This document shows positions 1 through 7,445 of a stretch of 15,805 nucleotides of DNA, piece after piece. The notes beneath the pieces were generated by a model. The model was not told where the DNA came from. It ran no database searches and was given only the letters and a program-made list of their open reading frames with translations. Origin of the DNA: Methylococcaceae bacterium UBA7658 (GTDB lineage: Bacteria > Pseudomonadota > Gammaproteobacteria > Methylococcales > Methylomonadaceae); contig DLHW01000005.1 in assembly GCA_002483425.1 (NCBI GenBank), forward strand, positions 41,635-57,439, read 5' to 3'. Made by a program: the position numbers and the translations under genes. Every line of letters begins with the position of its first letter. Within the stretch, counting starts at the first letter, position 1.

Positions 1-84
1 GTGTTCGCCTTCCGAACCCGGCAATAAAGTGAGCGGGACGGCGGCAGGTGTTTGTTTTGGCTTGGGTTTAAATAATCGGAACAT
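1..84 (-). CDS. Start of an unidentified protein, truncated by the window edge
   Basis: Only the first 28 codons lie in the window, beginning MFRLFKPKPKQTPAA and reaching LPGSEGEH at the edge. The start is well supported: a strong Shine-Dalgarno sequence (AAGGAGA, 91-97) sits seven to eight bases before the ATG at 84. The gene begins 37 bases after the stop of the oxidoreductase gene on the same strand, so the two are probably co-transcribed and may work together, for example as a redox partner pair. The visible part is basic and proline-rich with no signal peptide or membrane segment. I cannot assign a family from 28 residues. Confidence 0.6.
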   Translation of the reverse strand, partial: MFRLFKPKPKQTPAAVPLTLLPGSEGEH

Positions 85-121
85 GTCGGTTCTCCTTGGT
101 TCGGCAGAATTTTCTTGTTTT

Positions 122-1471
122 TCAAGCATCCAGCACGGTATTGGAAACGGGATAAGCGCAACAGGCATAAACCCAGCCTTGTTTTCGGTCGAACTCGCTG
201 ATTTCCGCTTCTTGGGTCATTTCCACTTTGCCTTTCAGACATTTAACCATACATTCGCCGCACTCCCCGGAGCGGCATTCATGGGTTAACGTAATGCCGG
301 ATTTTTCCGCCAGATCCAGTAGGTTGACCGTACCGTTCGTGTTGACGGTTTTTCTGGATAGGGCGAACTTGACTTGATAGTGTCCGGTTTTTCGAGTGAT
401 TGTTTGGCCGTCGCCTGCCTGGGTTGAGGCGAGTGTGCTGTCTACGCTAAAACTCTCGCATAAGAATTGTTCTGGCGGCAACTTCAGGTCGAGCAGGGCC
501 TGTTTGCATTTGGCCATGAAAGCATCCGGCCCGCAAGAATACACCGTCCGTTCCGGGATATCAGGCACTAAAGCGGCAATCCGGTTTTTGTCGATGCGTC
601 CGGTGAAGCCTTGCCACCGGTTTAATAACGGCGATTCTTGGGTCAACGTAATAAAAAGTTTGACGTTGCTATGGCGCGCGGCGATCAAATCCAGTTCGTT
701 CCGGTAGATGATGTCGGGCAAAGCCTTAAACGACAGCAATACAATCATGTCCGTTTTCGCTTCGGAACGGGTGAGCCAGCGCAGCATCGACATGATCGGC
801 ACAACGCCGCTACCGGCGGCCAAAAACAGAATTTTGGGAGAGGTATTGGTGGCGCAAGTGAATTTACCGTACGGGCCTTTTAGCCTGATATTGCCGCCGG
901 GTTTCAGTTGGTTGTTGAGCCAATTGGACACCACGCCGCCGTTCGGGTCGCGTTTTACGGTAATATCGATAATCCCTGAATCCGAAGGAACAGAAGCCAA
1001 ACTATAAGAACGTTTGTATTCCTTCCCGGAGATCGCCACCGAAAGAGTAATGTATTGGCCGGGCAAGTAATTGAAAATAAGATTATTTAGCCTGCCGAGC
1101 CGGAAAGTTTTAGTGTCCGGCGTTTCGTCGTAGCAATTCAGTACGGTGAAGGGTGCGTTTACGTTCTCGCCAAGTTGATGGTAATTGCTATGTATCTGAT
1201 TTAAATGTGGTATTAATACATTGCCGGAATAGACGCTTGACAAAAAAGGGCTGTCTTCTGGAAATAGTGTGCAAGGATTTGGTTGCGCGTCCGTTTCGGT
1301 GGCGTTGCCGGAAAATAAAGTGTGGAAAGGGGTTTGCGGCTGCGCTCGGCCTTCGTCATGGTAACGATGGGCAAAATAATGTTTACCTTGAATTTCGGCG
1401 CTTGAGCTGGGTTGCTTGAACAGTTTTTGTAGCCAAGATTTTGACGGTGCTTTTTTGTCGTTGTTATTCAT
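122..1471 (-). CDS. FAD/NAD(P)-binding oxidoreductase with C-terminal plant-type 2Fe-2S ferredoxin domain
   Basis: This is a cytoplasmic electron-transfer reductase passing electrons from NAD(P)H through FAD to a 2Fe-2S cluster, of the ferredoxin-reductase/Hcr type. In the 449-residue form the FAD domain starts near residue 108 and carries PGQY (137-140) and the flavin motif RSYS (154-157). A nucleotide-binding part follows with GSGVVPIMSM (about 220) and a CGPDAFM motif near 303. The C-terminal domain has Cys399, Cys404, Cys407 and Cys437, exactly the Cx4Cx2Cx29C plant-type pattern. About 105 N-terminal residues match no domain I know and make the protein longer than E. coli Hcr (about 320). 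The reading frame opens further upstream (TTG at 1501, then GTG codons), but the ATG at 1471 preceded by GGTGGTG is the better start. The electron acceptor is unknown; the gene starting at 84 is a candidate partner. Confidence 0.85.
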   Translation of the reverse strand: MNNNDKKAPSKSWLQKLFKQPSSSAEIQGKHYFAHRYHDEGRAQPQTPFHTLFSGNATETDAQPNPCTLFPEDSPFLSSVYSGNVLIPHLNQIHSNYHQLGENVNAPFTVLNCYDETPDTKTFRLGRLNNLIFNYLPGQYITLSVAISGKEYKRSYSLASVPSDSGIIDITVKRDPNGGVVSNWLNNQLKPGGNIRLKGPYGKFTCATNTSPKILFLAAGSGVVPIMSMLRWLTRSEAKTDMIVLLSFKALPDIIYRNELDLIAARHSNVKLFITLTQESPLLNRWQGFTGRIDKNRIAALVPDIPERTVYSCGPDAFMAKCKQALLDLKLPPEQFLCESFSVDSTLASTQAGDGQTITRKTGHYQVKFALSRKTVNTNGTVNLLDLAEKSGITLTHECRSGECGECMVKCLKGKVEMTQEAEISEFDRKQGWVYACCAYPVSNTVLDA

Positions 1472-1949
1472 AATCACCACCACTAGACGCCGCTGATGCA
1501 ATTTCGCCGGATTTATCCGCGATACTGAAAATGTTTAGGAGAAACGGGTATTTTTTGTATAAAGACCTCGCAATTAATGTACCTATTTAGGAGAATGCCT
1601 AGCTGTTAAATTGTTTATTAAATTACAGTTAACTATTGCCTATAAACAATACTTTCCGGAAACCTGCATACCGGTTACCGGTAATTGTTACATTGTTTGA
1701 TTGCAATTCTGCCTTATTTATTTGCAGATGCAATGACAATAGTCCTTCGTTTCCGGACAAAATAACCGGTTGATCGAAGTCGTAATCTTATCTGTCCGCC
1801 AACCTGACAATGGAAAGTGTTGATGTATCAAAAAAGAGAATAAACAACGCACTGATGCTCTGAACCGTGCAGTTCTCAGTTATCATTAGCAGCTGTTGAG
1901 AGCGACGATAACGCGCGAACTCCTAATATCAAGCCGACGGATATACCCC
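1472..1949. other. Divergent intergenic region with several short repeats
   Basis: These 478 bases separate the minus-strand oxidoreductase from the plus-strand phospholipid operon and must hold promoters for both. I found no convincing complete -35/-10 pair. Structures visible are: the direct repeat TTTAGGAGAA at 1534-1543 and 1586-1595; a near-palindrome TACCGG-TTA-CCGGTA at 1669-1683 and a further AACCGGTT at 1764-1771; and TTGAT-GT-ATCAA at 1820-1831. The region is AT-rich compared with the flanking genes. No protein-coding gene is supported here. Confidence 0.6.
1669..1683. promoter_or_regulatory. Inverted repeat TACCGG-N3-CCGGTA, possible operator
   Basis: Two ACCGGT hexamers sit seven bases apart inside a 15-base near-palindrome, and a third ACCGGT lies in the perfect palindrome AACCGGTT at 1764-1771. 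Recurrence of one self-complementary hexamer in a spacer between divergent genes is what a dimeric repressor or activator site looks like. I cannot name the regulator, and chance is a real alternative. Confidence 0.3.
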
Positions 1950-2558
1950 ATGCCCAGCATTTACGACATAAAACCGAAATTCCAAAACGTGTTAAGGCCG
2001 GTTACCCGGAAACTCGCCGCACTCGGGATAACGGCAAATCAGGTCACTGTCGCTGCCCTGATGTTATCCTTGCTGACGGGTGGTTTGCTATTATTTGCCG
2101 GTAGCCATCCGAAGATATTTTTGCTGGTTCCTCTGGTGCTATTTGTCCGGATGGCGTTAAACGCCATCGACGGCATTCTGGCGCGCGAACACAATATGCT
2201 TAGCCCTTTAGGGGCGATTTTAAACGAACTGTGCGATGTTGTATCGGATGTGGCCTTGTATTTACCCTTCGCCCTATTGCCAGAGGTGAATGCCTGGATC
2301 ATCGTCGTTTTCGTCCTGGCGGCGGTTATCAGCGAAATGACCGGCGTGGCCGCTATCCAAATCGGCGCATCGCGCCGCTACGACGGACCGATGGGCAAAA
2401 GCGACCGGGCGTTCGTGTTCGGCGCGCTGGCGCTGGCGCTGGGTTTGGGGGTGCCGTCCGGCGCTTGGCTGAATGAACTGTTCGGCGTAACTGTGCTGTT
2501 GACGGCTGCCACAATTTACAATCGCGCCCGGCGCGCGCTCGACGAGATCAACGCATGA
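1950..2558 (+). CDS. CDP-alcohol phosphatidyltransferase family protein, YnbA-like
   Basis: This integral membrane enzyme should swap CMP of CDP-diacylglycerol (or a related CDP-lipid) for an alcohol head group. The family motif D-G-x2-A-R-x8-G-x3-D-x3-D is present as D74-G75, A78-R79, G88, N92 and D96. Position 92, normally Asp, is Asn, and the Asp usually three residues before D74 is Asn71. Hydrophobic segments flank the motif throughout the 202 residues. From memory, sequence around the motif (ALNAIDGILARE, GAILNE, DVALYLPF) resembles E. coli YnbA, whose substrate I believe is unknown. I chose the ATG at 1950, giving MPSIYDIKP, because an upstream TTG at 1896 adds residues unlike the family. 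Its stop overlaps the next start (ATGA), so it heads a coupled operon with the CDP-diacylglycerol synthase. Head-group acceptor cannot be read from the sequence. Confidence 0.85.
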   Translation: MPSIYDIKPKFQNVLRPVTRKLAALGITANQVTVAALMLSLLTGGLLLFAGSHPKIFLLVPLVLFVRMALNAIDGILAREHNMLSPLGAILNELCDVVSDVALYLPFALLPEVNAWIIVVFVLAAVISEMTGVAAIQIGASRRYDGPMGKSDRAFVFGALALALGLGVPSGAWLNELFGVTVLLTAATIYNRARRALDEINA

Positions 2559-3496
2559 ACTGGGATATATTTCCCGAAAGCGTATGCATTGCTTTACTAG
2601 CGATGGCCGGTTTATTGCTAACCGCCAGTTTGGTTTCTATGGCTTTGGTCAAACTCAAACCGGAACACGACTACCGAGAATTGCGCCTACGCATTAAAAC
2701 TTGGTGGTGGATCGCGGCCGTGTTCGCTTTAGCCGTTTTGTTCAACCGGGCGGTTTCGGTTTGGGTATTCGGCTTTATCAGCTTTTTGGCGTTCAAGGAA
2801 TATCTATCGTTGATCCCGACCCGGCGCGCCGACCATCGTGTGTTGTTGTGGGCTTATCTAGCCATCCCGGTGCAGTATTTTTGGGTTTGGTTGGGTTGGT
2901 ACGGGCTGTTTATCATTTTCATTCCTGTTTACATGCTGCTGATTTTACCGATGCGGATGGTCTTGATCGGCGAAACCCAAGGTTTTTTGCGCGCGGCTGG
3001 AACAATACATTGGGGTTTAATGATTACCGTGTTCAGCCTTAGCCACATGGCGTATCTGCTGGTATTGCCCGCTGCCGACAATCCTGCGGGCGGATCGGCT
3101 GGGGTATTGATTTATCTGGTGTTTTTAACCGAAATTAACGATGTCAGCCAGTATATTTGGGGTAAGACTTTCGGCAAACGCAAAATAATTCCAAAGGTCA
3201 GTCCCGGTAAAACCATCGCCGGATTTTGGGGCGGCGTACTGACAACTGCTGGTTTGGCCGTATGGCTGGCGCCGTATTTGACGCCGCTGACGTTGTTTGA
3301 AGCGGCCGGGGCAGGGTGTTTAATCGGTGTGGCGGGCTTTATCGGCGATGTTACGATTTCCGCCTTAAAACGCGATTTGGGCGTCAAAGATAGCGGCAGC
3401 ATCCTGCCTGGGCACGGCGGCATCCTCGACCGGCTGGATAGTTTAACTTACACTGCGCCACTGCTTTTTCATTATGTTTATTATCTGCATTATTAG
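2555..3496 (+). CDS. Phosphatidate cytidylyltransferase (CDP-diacylglycerol synthase), YnbB-like
   Basis: The enzyme joins CTP and phosphatidic acid into CDP-diacylglycerol at the inner membrane. The diagnostic CdsA signature is at residues 269-295: SALKRD, then VKDSG, then LPGHGG and DRLD. An upstream conserved block, N195-D196 followed by WGKTFGKRKI and SPGKTIAGFWGG, is also typical, with D196 a likely metal ligand. About eight hydrophobic segments fill the 313 residues, a normal length. The ATG overlaps the stop of the CDP-alcohol transferase gene by four bases and the acyltransferase gene begins seven bases after its stop. A housekeeping cdsA usually lies beside dxr/uppS, so this copy looks like a dedicated supplier of CDP-lipid for the neighbouring transferase, as in the E. 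coli ynbAB arrangement. Confidence in the reaction is high; the exact lipid substrate is inferred. Confidence 0.9.
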   Translation: MNWDIFPESVCIALLAMAGLLLTASLVSMALVKLKPEHDYRELRLRIKTWWWIAAVFALAVLFNRAVSVWVFGFISFLAFKEYLSLIPTRRADHRVLLWAYLAIPVQYFWVWLGWYGLFIIFIPVYMLLILPMRMVLIGETQGFLRAAGTIHWGLMITVFSLSHMAYLLVLPAADNPAGGSAGVLIYLVFLTEINDVSQYIWGKTFGKRKIIPKVSPGKTIAGFWGGVLTTAGLAVWLAPYLTPLTLFEAAGAGCLIGVAGFIGDVTISALKRDLGVKDSGSILPGHGGILDRLDSLTYTAPLLFHYVYYLHY

Positions 3497-3502
3497 CCGA
3501 CT

Positions 3503-4138
3503 ATGCTTCGTTATTTGTTTTACTTACTGATTGTAAAACCATTAGTGCTGGTTGTTTTGGGGATTAATGCCAGAGGGCGGGAGTATTTGCCCAAGCAAGG
3601 CCCCGCGATCATCGTTGCCAATCATAATAGCCACCTTGATGCTTTGGCGTTGATGTCTTTATTTCCGCAACACCTGATTGCCAACGTGCATCCGGTCGCC
3701 GCCGCCGACTATTTTTGCAAAAGCCGCTGGTTGAAATGGCTGGCGATCAATGTCGTCGGCATCATCCCCATCGATAGGAACTCACAAGCCAGTAGCCGGG
3801 AAGTCCTGGCACCGATTTTTGAAGCGCTTGACCGCAACGCGATCCTCATATTCTTCCCTGAAGGTACTCGTGGCGAACCGGAAAGTTTGGGCAAAATGAA
3901 AAACGGCATCGCCTCAATCATCGCAGAACGTCCTCATGTCCCGGTTGTGCCGGTGTTTTTCTATGGCCTCGGCAAAGCTTTGCCGAAAGGCGAGGTAATT
4001 CTCGTGCCGTTTTTCATCGACGCCTTTATCGGACAGCCGCTTCGTTGGCCGGACAATCGGCAGGAATTTATGACGAAATTGAAGAGTGCAATGGCGGATT
4101 TACAAGCCAAAGCTAACCGGCTTAACCATGACGACTAA
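3503..4138 (+). CDS. 1-acyl-sn-glycerol-3-phosphate acyltransferase family protein (PlsC-like)
   Basis: A lysophospholipid acyltransferase that probably converts lysophosphatidate to phosphatidate, the substrate of the preceding enzyme. The catalytic HX4D motif is H41-NSHL-D46 and the phosphate-binding motif FPEGTR is at 118-123; a PVVPVFFYG block follows. One hydrophobic N-terminal segment (residues 5-21) anchors it to the membrane. Length, 211 residues, is ordinary for the family. It starts six bases after the previous stop with no obvious Shine-Dalgarno sequence, implying translational coupling. With its neighbours it supplies three consecutive phospholipid steps in one operon. In E. coli the corresponding position of the ynb operon holds a hydrolase (ynbC), as I recall, so this arrangement differs. 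Another acyl acceptor cannot be excluded. Confidence 0.88.
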   Translation: MLRYLFYLLIVKPLVLVVLGINARGREYLPKQGPAIIVANHNSHLDALALMSLFPQHLIANVHPVAAADYFCKSRWLKWLAINVVGIIPIDRNSQASSREVLAPIFEALDRNAILIFFPEGTRGEPESLGKMKNGIASIIAERPHVPVVPVFFYGLGKALPKGEVILVPFFIDAFIGQPLRWPDNRQEFMTKLKSAMADLQAKANRLNHDD

Positions 4139-4184
4139 GGCATAGAAGGCATTGATTTCGTTACTGATTACTTAACTACTGTTT

Positions 4185-6284
4185 ATGCCCCATTTGCCCC
4201 GCCCTTTTGTACTTAACAGACGGCAACAAGAGCAAGCGCAGGAACGCAATCGTCTCGATAAAATAGTCGAAAACTCATCCGAGAAAAACCGCAATTTCTT
4301 TATTGCCTACCTCACCTTATTGATATACGTGCAGGCGATTGTATTCTCCACCACAGATTTGCAACTGTTGGTGGATGTTGATGGCTTGAATATGCCGTTA
4401 ATCGACCTGAAAGTGCCGCTGGTGGGCTTTTACGTGGTCATTCCCATATTTGTCATTGCCCTGCACTTCAACTTCCTGCAAAACCTGGAAAGCCATCATT
4501 TCAAGCTGATGGCATGGCGGCAAACCCATCAAAACCGGCAAGTGCCGCGTAGCCGTATTTTTCCTTTCCTGTTCGATTACGCTATTCTGGAACGCGGCAG
4601 CCAGTTTCATGGGCTGGTGCAGATGACCAATAGTATCCTGAGTTATTACCTAGCGCCGATTACCTTGGGGCTGTTGCTGATCCGCTTTAGCGACCGGCAA
4701 GATTTTACCGTGACCTTATGGCATTTTCTTTGCTTTGTGGTGGATAACTACTTGGTGTGGCAATTTCGGCAGGCCTTACAATGCAACGAAAAACTAATAA
4801 ACAAGCAACCGACTGCTACCGCAACAGACTTTTGGTCGTTGAAAGCTTGGAAGTTTCTGCTCCGTGGTTTACGTTATGCCGCTTATGTTATATTTGGCTT
4901 GCTAATATTATTTGAAACTGTATCAACAGGATTTATTGGAGCAACTGAAAGCGAGTTTTTTGTTAAGTATGTACTGCCGCAAGTACAAGCCGTAATGACT
5001 GGCGGCGCTTTATCATCTGTTAAACCGAAAATTTTGGATTATGAGGTGCCGCTAGACAAATGGCTAAATCGTCCAAGAGAATGGTTGTTGCCGCGTATTA
5101 ACGTGGATCCTGCAGAAAATGTTTGGAAACCGGAAATAACGATTTTAGAGACTGAAGCCAAGCTTGCTAATGAAGAGAGCTGGGGAAGTTATTTAAAAAA
5201 ACAACATAAAGGGCTTAATCTTAATAATAGAATTTTAAGATTAAGTGATTTATCTCAACAAAATCTTATTGGTAGCCAGTTAAGGTTTGCTCAACTGCAA
5301 GGTGCTAATCTTAGCAGAATACACTTGGAAAACGCTGATCTTACAGGCTCAGAATTACAGATCGTTAATCTTAAACTAGCGCAGCTGCAATACGCCAAAC
5401 TCGATAATGCCCAGCTCCAAATCGCTAATCTTTATATGGCTCAGCTTCAAGAAGCTTCGCTTGTGCTTACTCAATTACAAGGTGCTAATCTTAATAATGC
5501 ACAATTGCAAGGTGCTGATCTTCAACAAGCCCACCTGGAAGGGGCTAGTGTTTCCGATGCAAACTTGGAAGGGGCATTTCTCCTAGGAGCCAAACTCCGA
5601 TGTACAGTGCTTGATTACTCGCAATTGCAAGGTGCTAACCTTATCGCGGCTGGGCTTCAAGGAGCTAGCTTGAATGCTACAGATCTAACTGGTGCATTTC
5701 TAGATGAAACTAATTTTAAAGGTACAAAACTTACCCCGAAGAAGACTTTTCGAGTTTTAATTTATAAAACGACTTTGAAGCCGAGTGAATTCTCAGATGG
5801 TAGTGTTTCTATAATTACTAAACATTTTGGAAAAATTGAGGGTTATATCCAAGCATTTGATCCATCTTATCCTACTATAAGATATGAAACATTTATTGTT
5901 GATGCCAAGGAACGCAAAGAATTTAATGAATGTAGTACTAAAGCAGAATCCTCTGAAAAAATCGATTTTACGCAACTGCCTTTCCGTCATACCCCCAGTG
6001 AAATAGGTGGGGTAGCAGTGCAAAAAATTTGCGAATATGGCTATTATTCTTTTCCAGAAAAATATCAAAACGATAAGTTATCGTCAGTGAAAGCATTTCG
6101 GCGTGCATATACTGATAGATTTAAGCCATATCTTCAAATTCCAAAGCCGCCGCAAACCGTCCTAACCGACATCGACTACAACCTCTGCACTCTGCCCGAA
6201 TGCGCCGACATCCGCGATCAAATCGAAGGCTTGGTTTGTAGCGCTGTGCTGAAAAAACAACAGGACAAAAAGACGCGTCAATAA
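4185..6284 (+). CDS. Membrane pentapeptide-repeat protein with unknown C-terminal domain
   Basis: Function unknown. Three parts are visible in the 699 residues. Residues 1-345 form a membrane module with about five hydrophobic segments (near 38-54, 79-95, 150-166, 176-192, 230-250). Residues about 345-515 are roughly 34 pentapeptide repeats of A(N/D)LQx type, such as LQGANLNNAQLQGADL, expected to fold as a right-handed quadrilateral beta helix. Residues 516-699 are a cysteine-containing tail matching nothing I know. The repeat and tail DNA is much more AT-rich than neighbouring genes, and some repeat units are nearly identical at the DNA level, which suggests internal duplication and possibly acquisition. 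It begins 46 bases after the acyltransferase, so read-through from the lipid operon is possible. The ATG at 4185 has no clear ribosome site; the frame and N-terminal charge pattern support it. A membrane scaffold or effector role is only speculation. Confidence 0.85.
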   Translation: MPHLPRPFVLNRRQQEQAQERNRLDKIVENSSEKNRNFFIAYLTLLIYVQAIVFSTTDLQLLVDVDGLNMPLIDLKVPLVGFYVVIPIFVIALHFNFLQNLESHHFKLMAWRQTHQNRQVPRSRIFPFLFDYAILERGSQFHGLVQMTNSILSYYLAPITLGLLLIRFSDRQDFTVTLWHFLCFVVDNYLVWQFRQALQCNEKLINKQPTATATDFWSLKAWKFLLRGLRYAAYVIFGLLILFETVSTGFIGATESEFFVKYVLPQVQAVMTGGALSSVKPKILDYEVPLDKWLNRPREWLLPRINVDPAENVWKPEITILETEAKLANEESWGSYLKKQHKGLNLNNRILRLSDLSQQNLIGSQLRFAQLQGANLSRIHLENADLTGSELQIVNLKLAQLQYAKLDNAQLQIANLYMAQLQEASLVLTQLQGANLNNAQLQGADLQQAHLEGASVSDANLEGAFLLGAKLRCTVLDYSQLQGANLIAAGLQGASLNATDLTGAFLDETNFKGTKLTPKKTFRVLIYKTTLKPSEFSDGSVSIITKHFGKIEGYIQAFDPSYPTIRYETFIVDAKERKEFNECSTKAESSEKIDFTQLPFRHTPSEIGGVAVQKICEYGYYSFPEKYQNDKLSSVKAFRRAYTDRFKPYLQIPKPPQTVLTDIDYNLCTLPECADIRDQIEGLVCSAVLKKQQDKKTRQ

Positions 6285-6389
6285 GCGTTTACCAGTTTCG
6301 GCTTAGCTCAGCACACGTCAGCTCAAGGAAATCTTTGGAAAAGCGTGAATGCTTAATAGTTTTCACTTAGCTTAGGCGAAGGAAAATTA

Positions 6390-6461
6390 ATGCTTTACAA
6401 GGTCGAATTTAAATTTTGCTATTCGGATACTCATAACGCCAAGCCTAATAGTCCAGCGTAA
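6390..6461 (+). CDS. Possible 23-residue small ORF upstream of prmB
   Basis: An ATG at 6390 follows a good ribosome-binding site (AAGGA, six bases before it) and opens 23 codons (MLYKVEFKF...) ending in TAA at 6459-6461, 50 bases before prmB. There is no recognised family. It could be a leader peptide, a small protein or chance; the only support is the ribosome site and its position. Confidence 0.2.
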   Translation: MLYKVEFKFCYSDTHNAKPNSPA

Positions 6462-6464
6462 GTC

Positions 6465-6493
6465 ATGGCTTTAAGTTAAAATTAGCCATTTTT
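6465..6493 (+). terminator. Weak stem with T-run upstream of prmB
   Basis: ATGGCT (6465-6470) pairs with AGCCAT (6484-6489), the loop is 13 bases and a run of five T follows at 6489-6493. It could end transcripts coming from the pentapeptide gene before prmB. The stem is short, so this is a weak call. Confidence 0.3.
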
Positions 6494-6511
6494 CACTGCC
6501 ATTGTTAGCCG

Positions 6512-7444
6512 ATGACACAGCACTTTCCTGAAGCCTTGGCTTCGTTATCGACCGTCCGCGATTTCATCCGCTGGGCTGCAAGCCGATTTGCCGAATCGAA
6601 ATTAAACTACGGCCACGGCACGGCATCGGCATTGGATGATGCCGCGGCACTGGTGTTGCACACGCTGCACATGCCGTATAACTTGAGCGAGTTTTACTTG
6701 CAATCCGCACTCACGCCTTCTGAGAAACAAGCAGTGGTCAACATGATTGAACGACGCATTAGCGAACGTAAGCCGACCGCCTACCTGACCCACGAGTCGA
6801 TTTTTGCAGGCCTATCCTTTTATGTCGACGAACGGGTGTTGGTGCCGCGCTCGCCGATTGCAGAACTGATCGAGCAGCGCTTCTCGCCCTGGATTGAAGA
6901 AGACCAAGTCGAGCGGATCCTGGATTTATGCACCGGCAGCGGCTGTATCGCTATCGCTTGTGCCTATGCTTTCCCTGAGGCCGAGGTGGATGCGGTCGAC
7001 AAATCGCCTGATGCCCTCGCGGTTGCAACGATCAATGTCGAAAAGCATCATTTGAGCGATGAAATTGAATTGTACGAGTCGGACCTGTTCGAGGGACTGC
7101 CGGATGCCCAGTACGACATCATCGTCAGCAATCCGCCTTATGTCGCTCTCGACGAATGGCGGCAGTTACCGCCGGAATTCCACGCCGAGCCGGAAATCGG
7201 CTTTGTCGCAGGTGAAAACGGGCTTGACGTTGTATTACGCATATTGCTCGAAGCCGGCGATTATCTTTCTCCGCACGGCATTTTGGTGGTGGAAGCCGGT
7301 AGCAGTGCCGAAACTCTACAACAACTTCTGCCCGAGGTGCCGTTTTACTGGCTGGAATTCGAACGCGGCGGCGACGGCGTGTTTTTGCTCACCGCCGAGC
7401 AAGTGAGCGAATACCGCGACGATTTTATACATGCACTGAATTGA
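6512..7444 (+). CDS. prmB: Ribosomal protein uL3 glutamine N5-methyltransferase
   Basis: PrmB uses S-adenosylmethionine to methylate a glutamine of ribosomal protein L3, a modification linked to large-subunit assembly. The catalytic NPPY motif, which binds the glutamine amide, is at residues 207-210, and the SAM loop DLCTGSG is at 138-144, followed by an acidic residue in VDAVDKSPDAL. An N-terminal helical domain (1-100) precedes the methyltransferase fold. The 310 residues equal the usual PrmB length. PrmB rather than PrmC is supported by the length, the N-terminal sequence and the following chorismate synthase gene, a pairing common in proteobacteria. The stop is one base before the aroC start, so the two are co-translated. 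Confidence 0.95.
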   Translation: MTQHFPEALASLSTVRDFIRWAASRFAESKLNYGHGTASALDDAAALVLHTLHMPYNLSEFYLQSALTPSEKQAVVNMIERRISERKPTAYLTHESIFAGLSFYVDERVLVPRSPIAELIEQRFSPWIEEDQVERILDLCTGSGCIAIACAYAFPEAEVDAVDKSPDALAVATINVEKHHLSDEIELYESDLFEGLPDAQYDIIVSNPPYVALDEWRQLPPEFHAEPEIGFVAGENGLDVVLRILLEAGDYLSPHGILVVEAGSSAETLQQLLPEVPFYWLEFERGGDGVFLLTAEQVSEYRDDFIHALN

Positions 7445-7445
7445 T

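Noticed and set aside
1594..1608. Mini-ORF (ATG plus three codons) behind a strong AGGAGA sequence
   Set aside because: Four codons with no linked downstream gene nearby on that strand; more easily explained as part of the TTTAGGAGAA repeat.
1820..1831. FNR-like TTGAT...ATCAA site
   Set aside because: The half-sites are separated by two bases; FNR and CRP-type boxes need four, so it is not a canonical site.
1896..1949. Upstream TTG start for the CDP-alcohol transferase
   Set aside because: It adds 18 residues with no family resemblance; MPSIYDIKP is the YnbA-like start.
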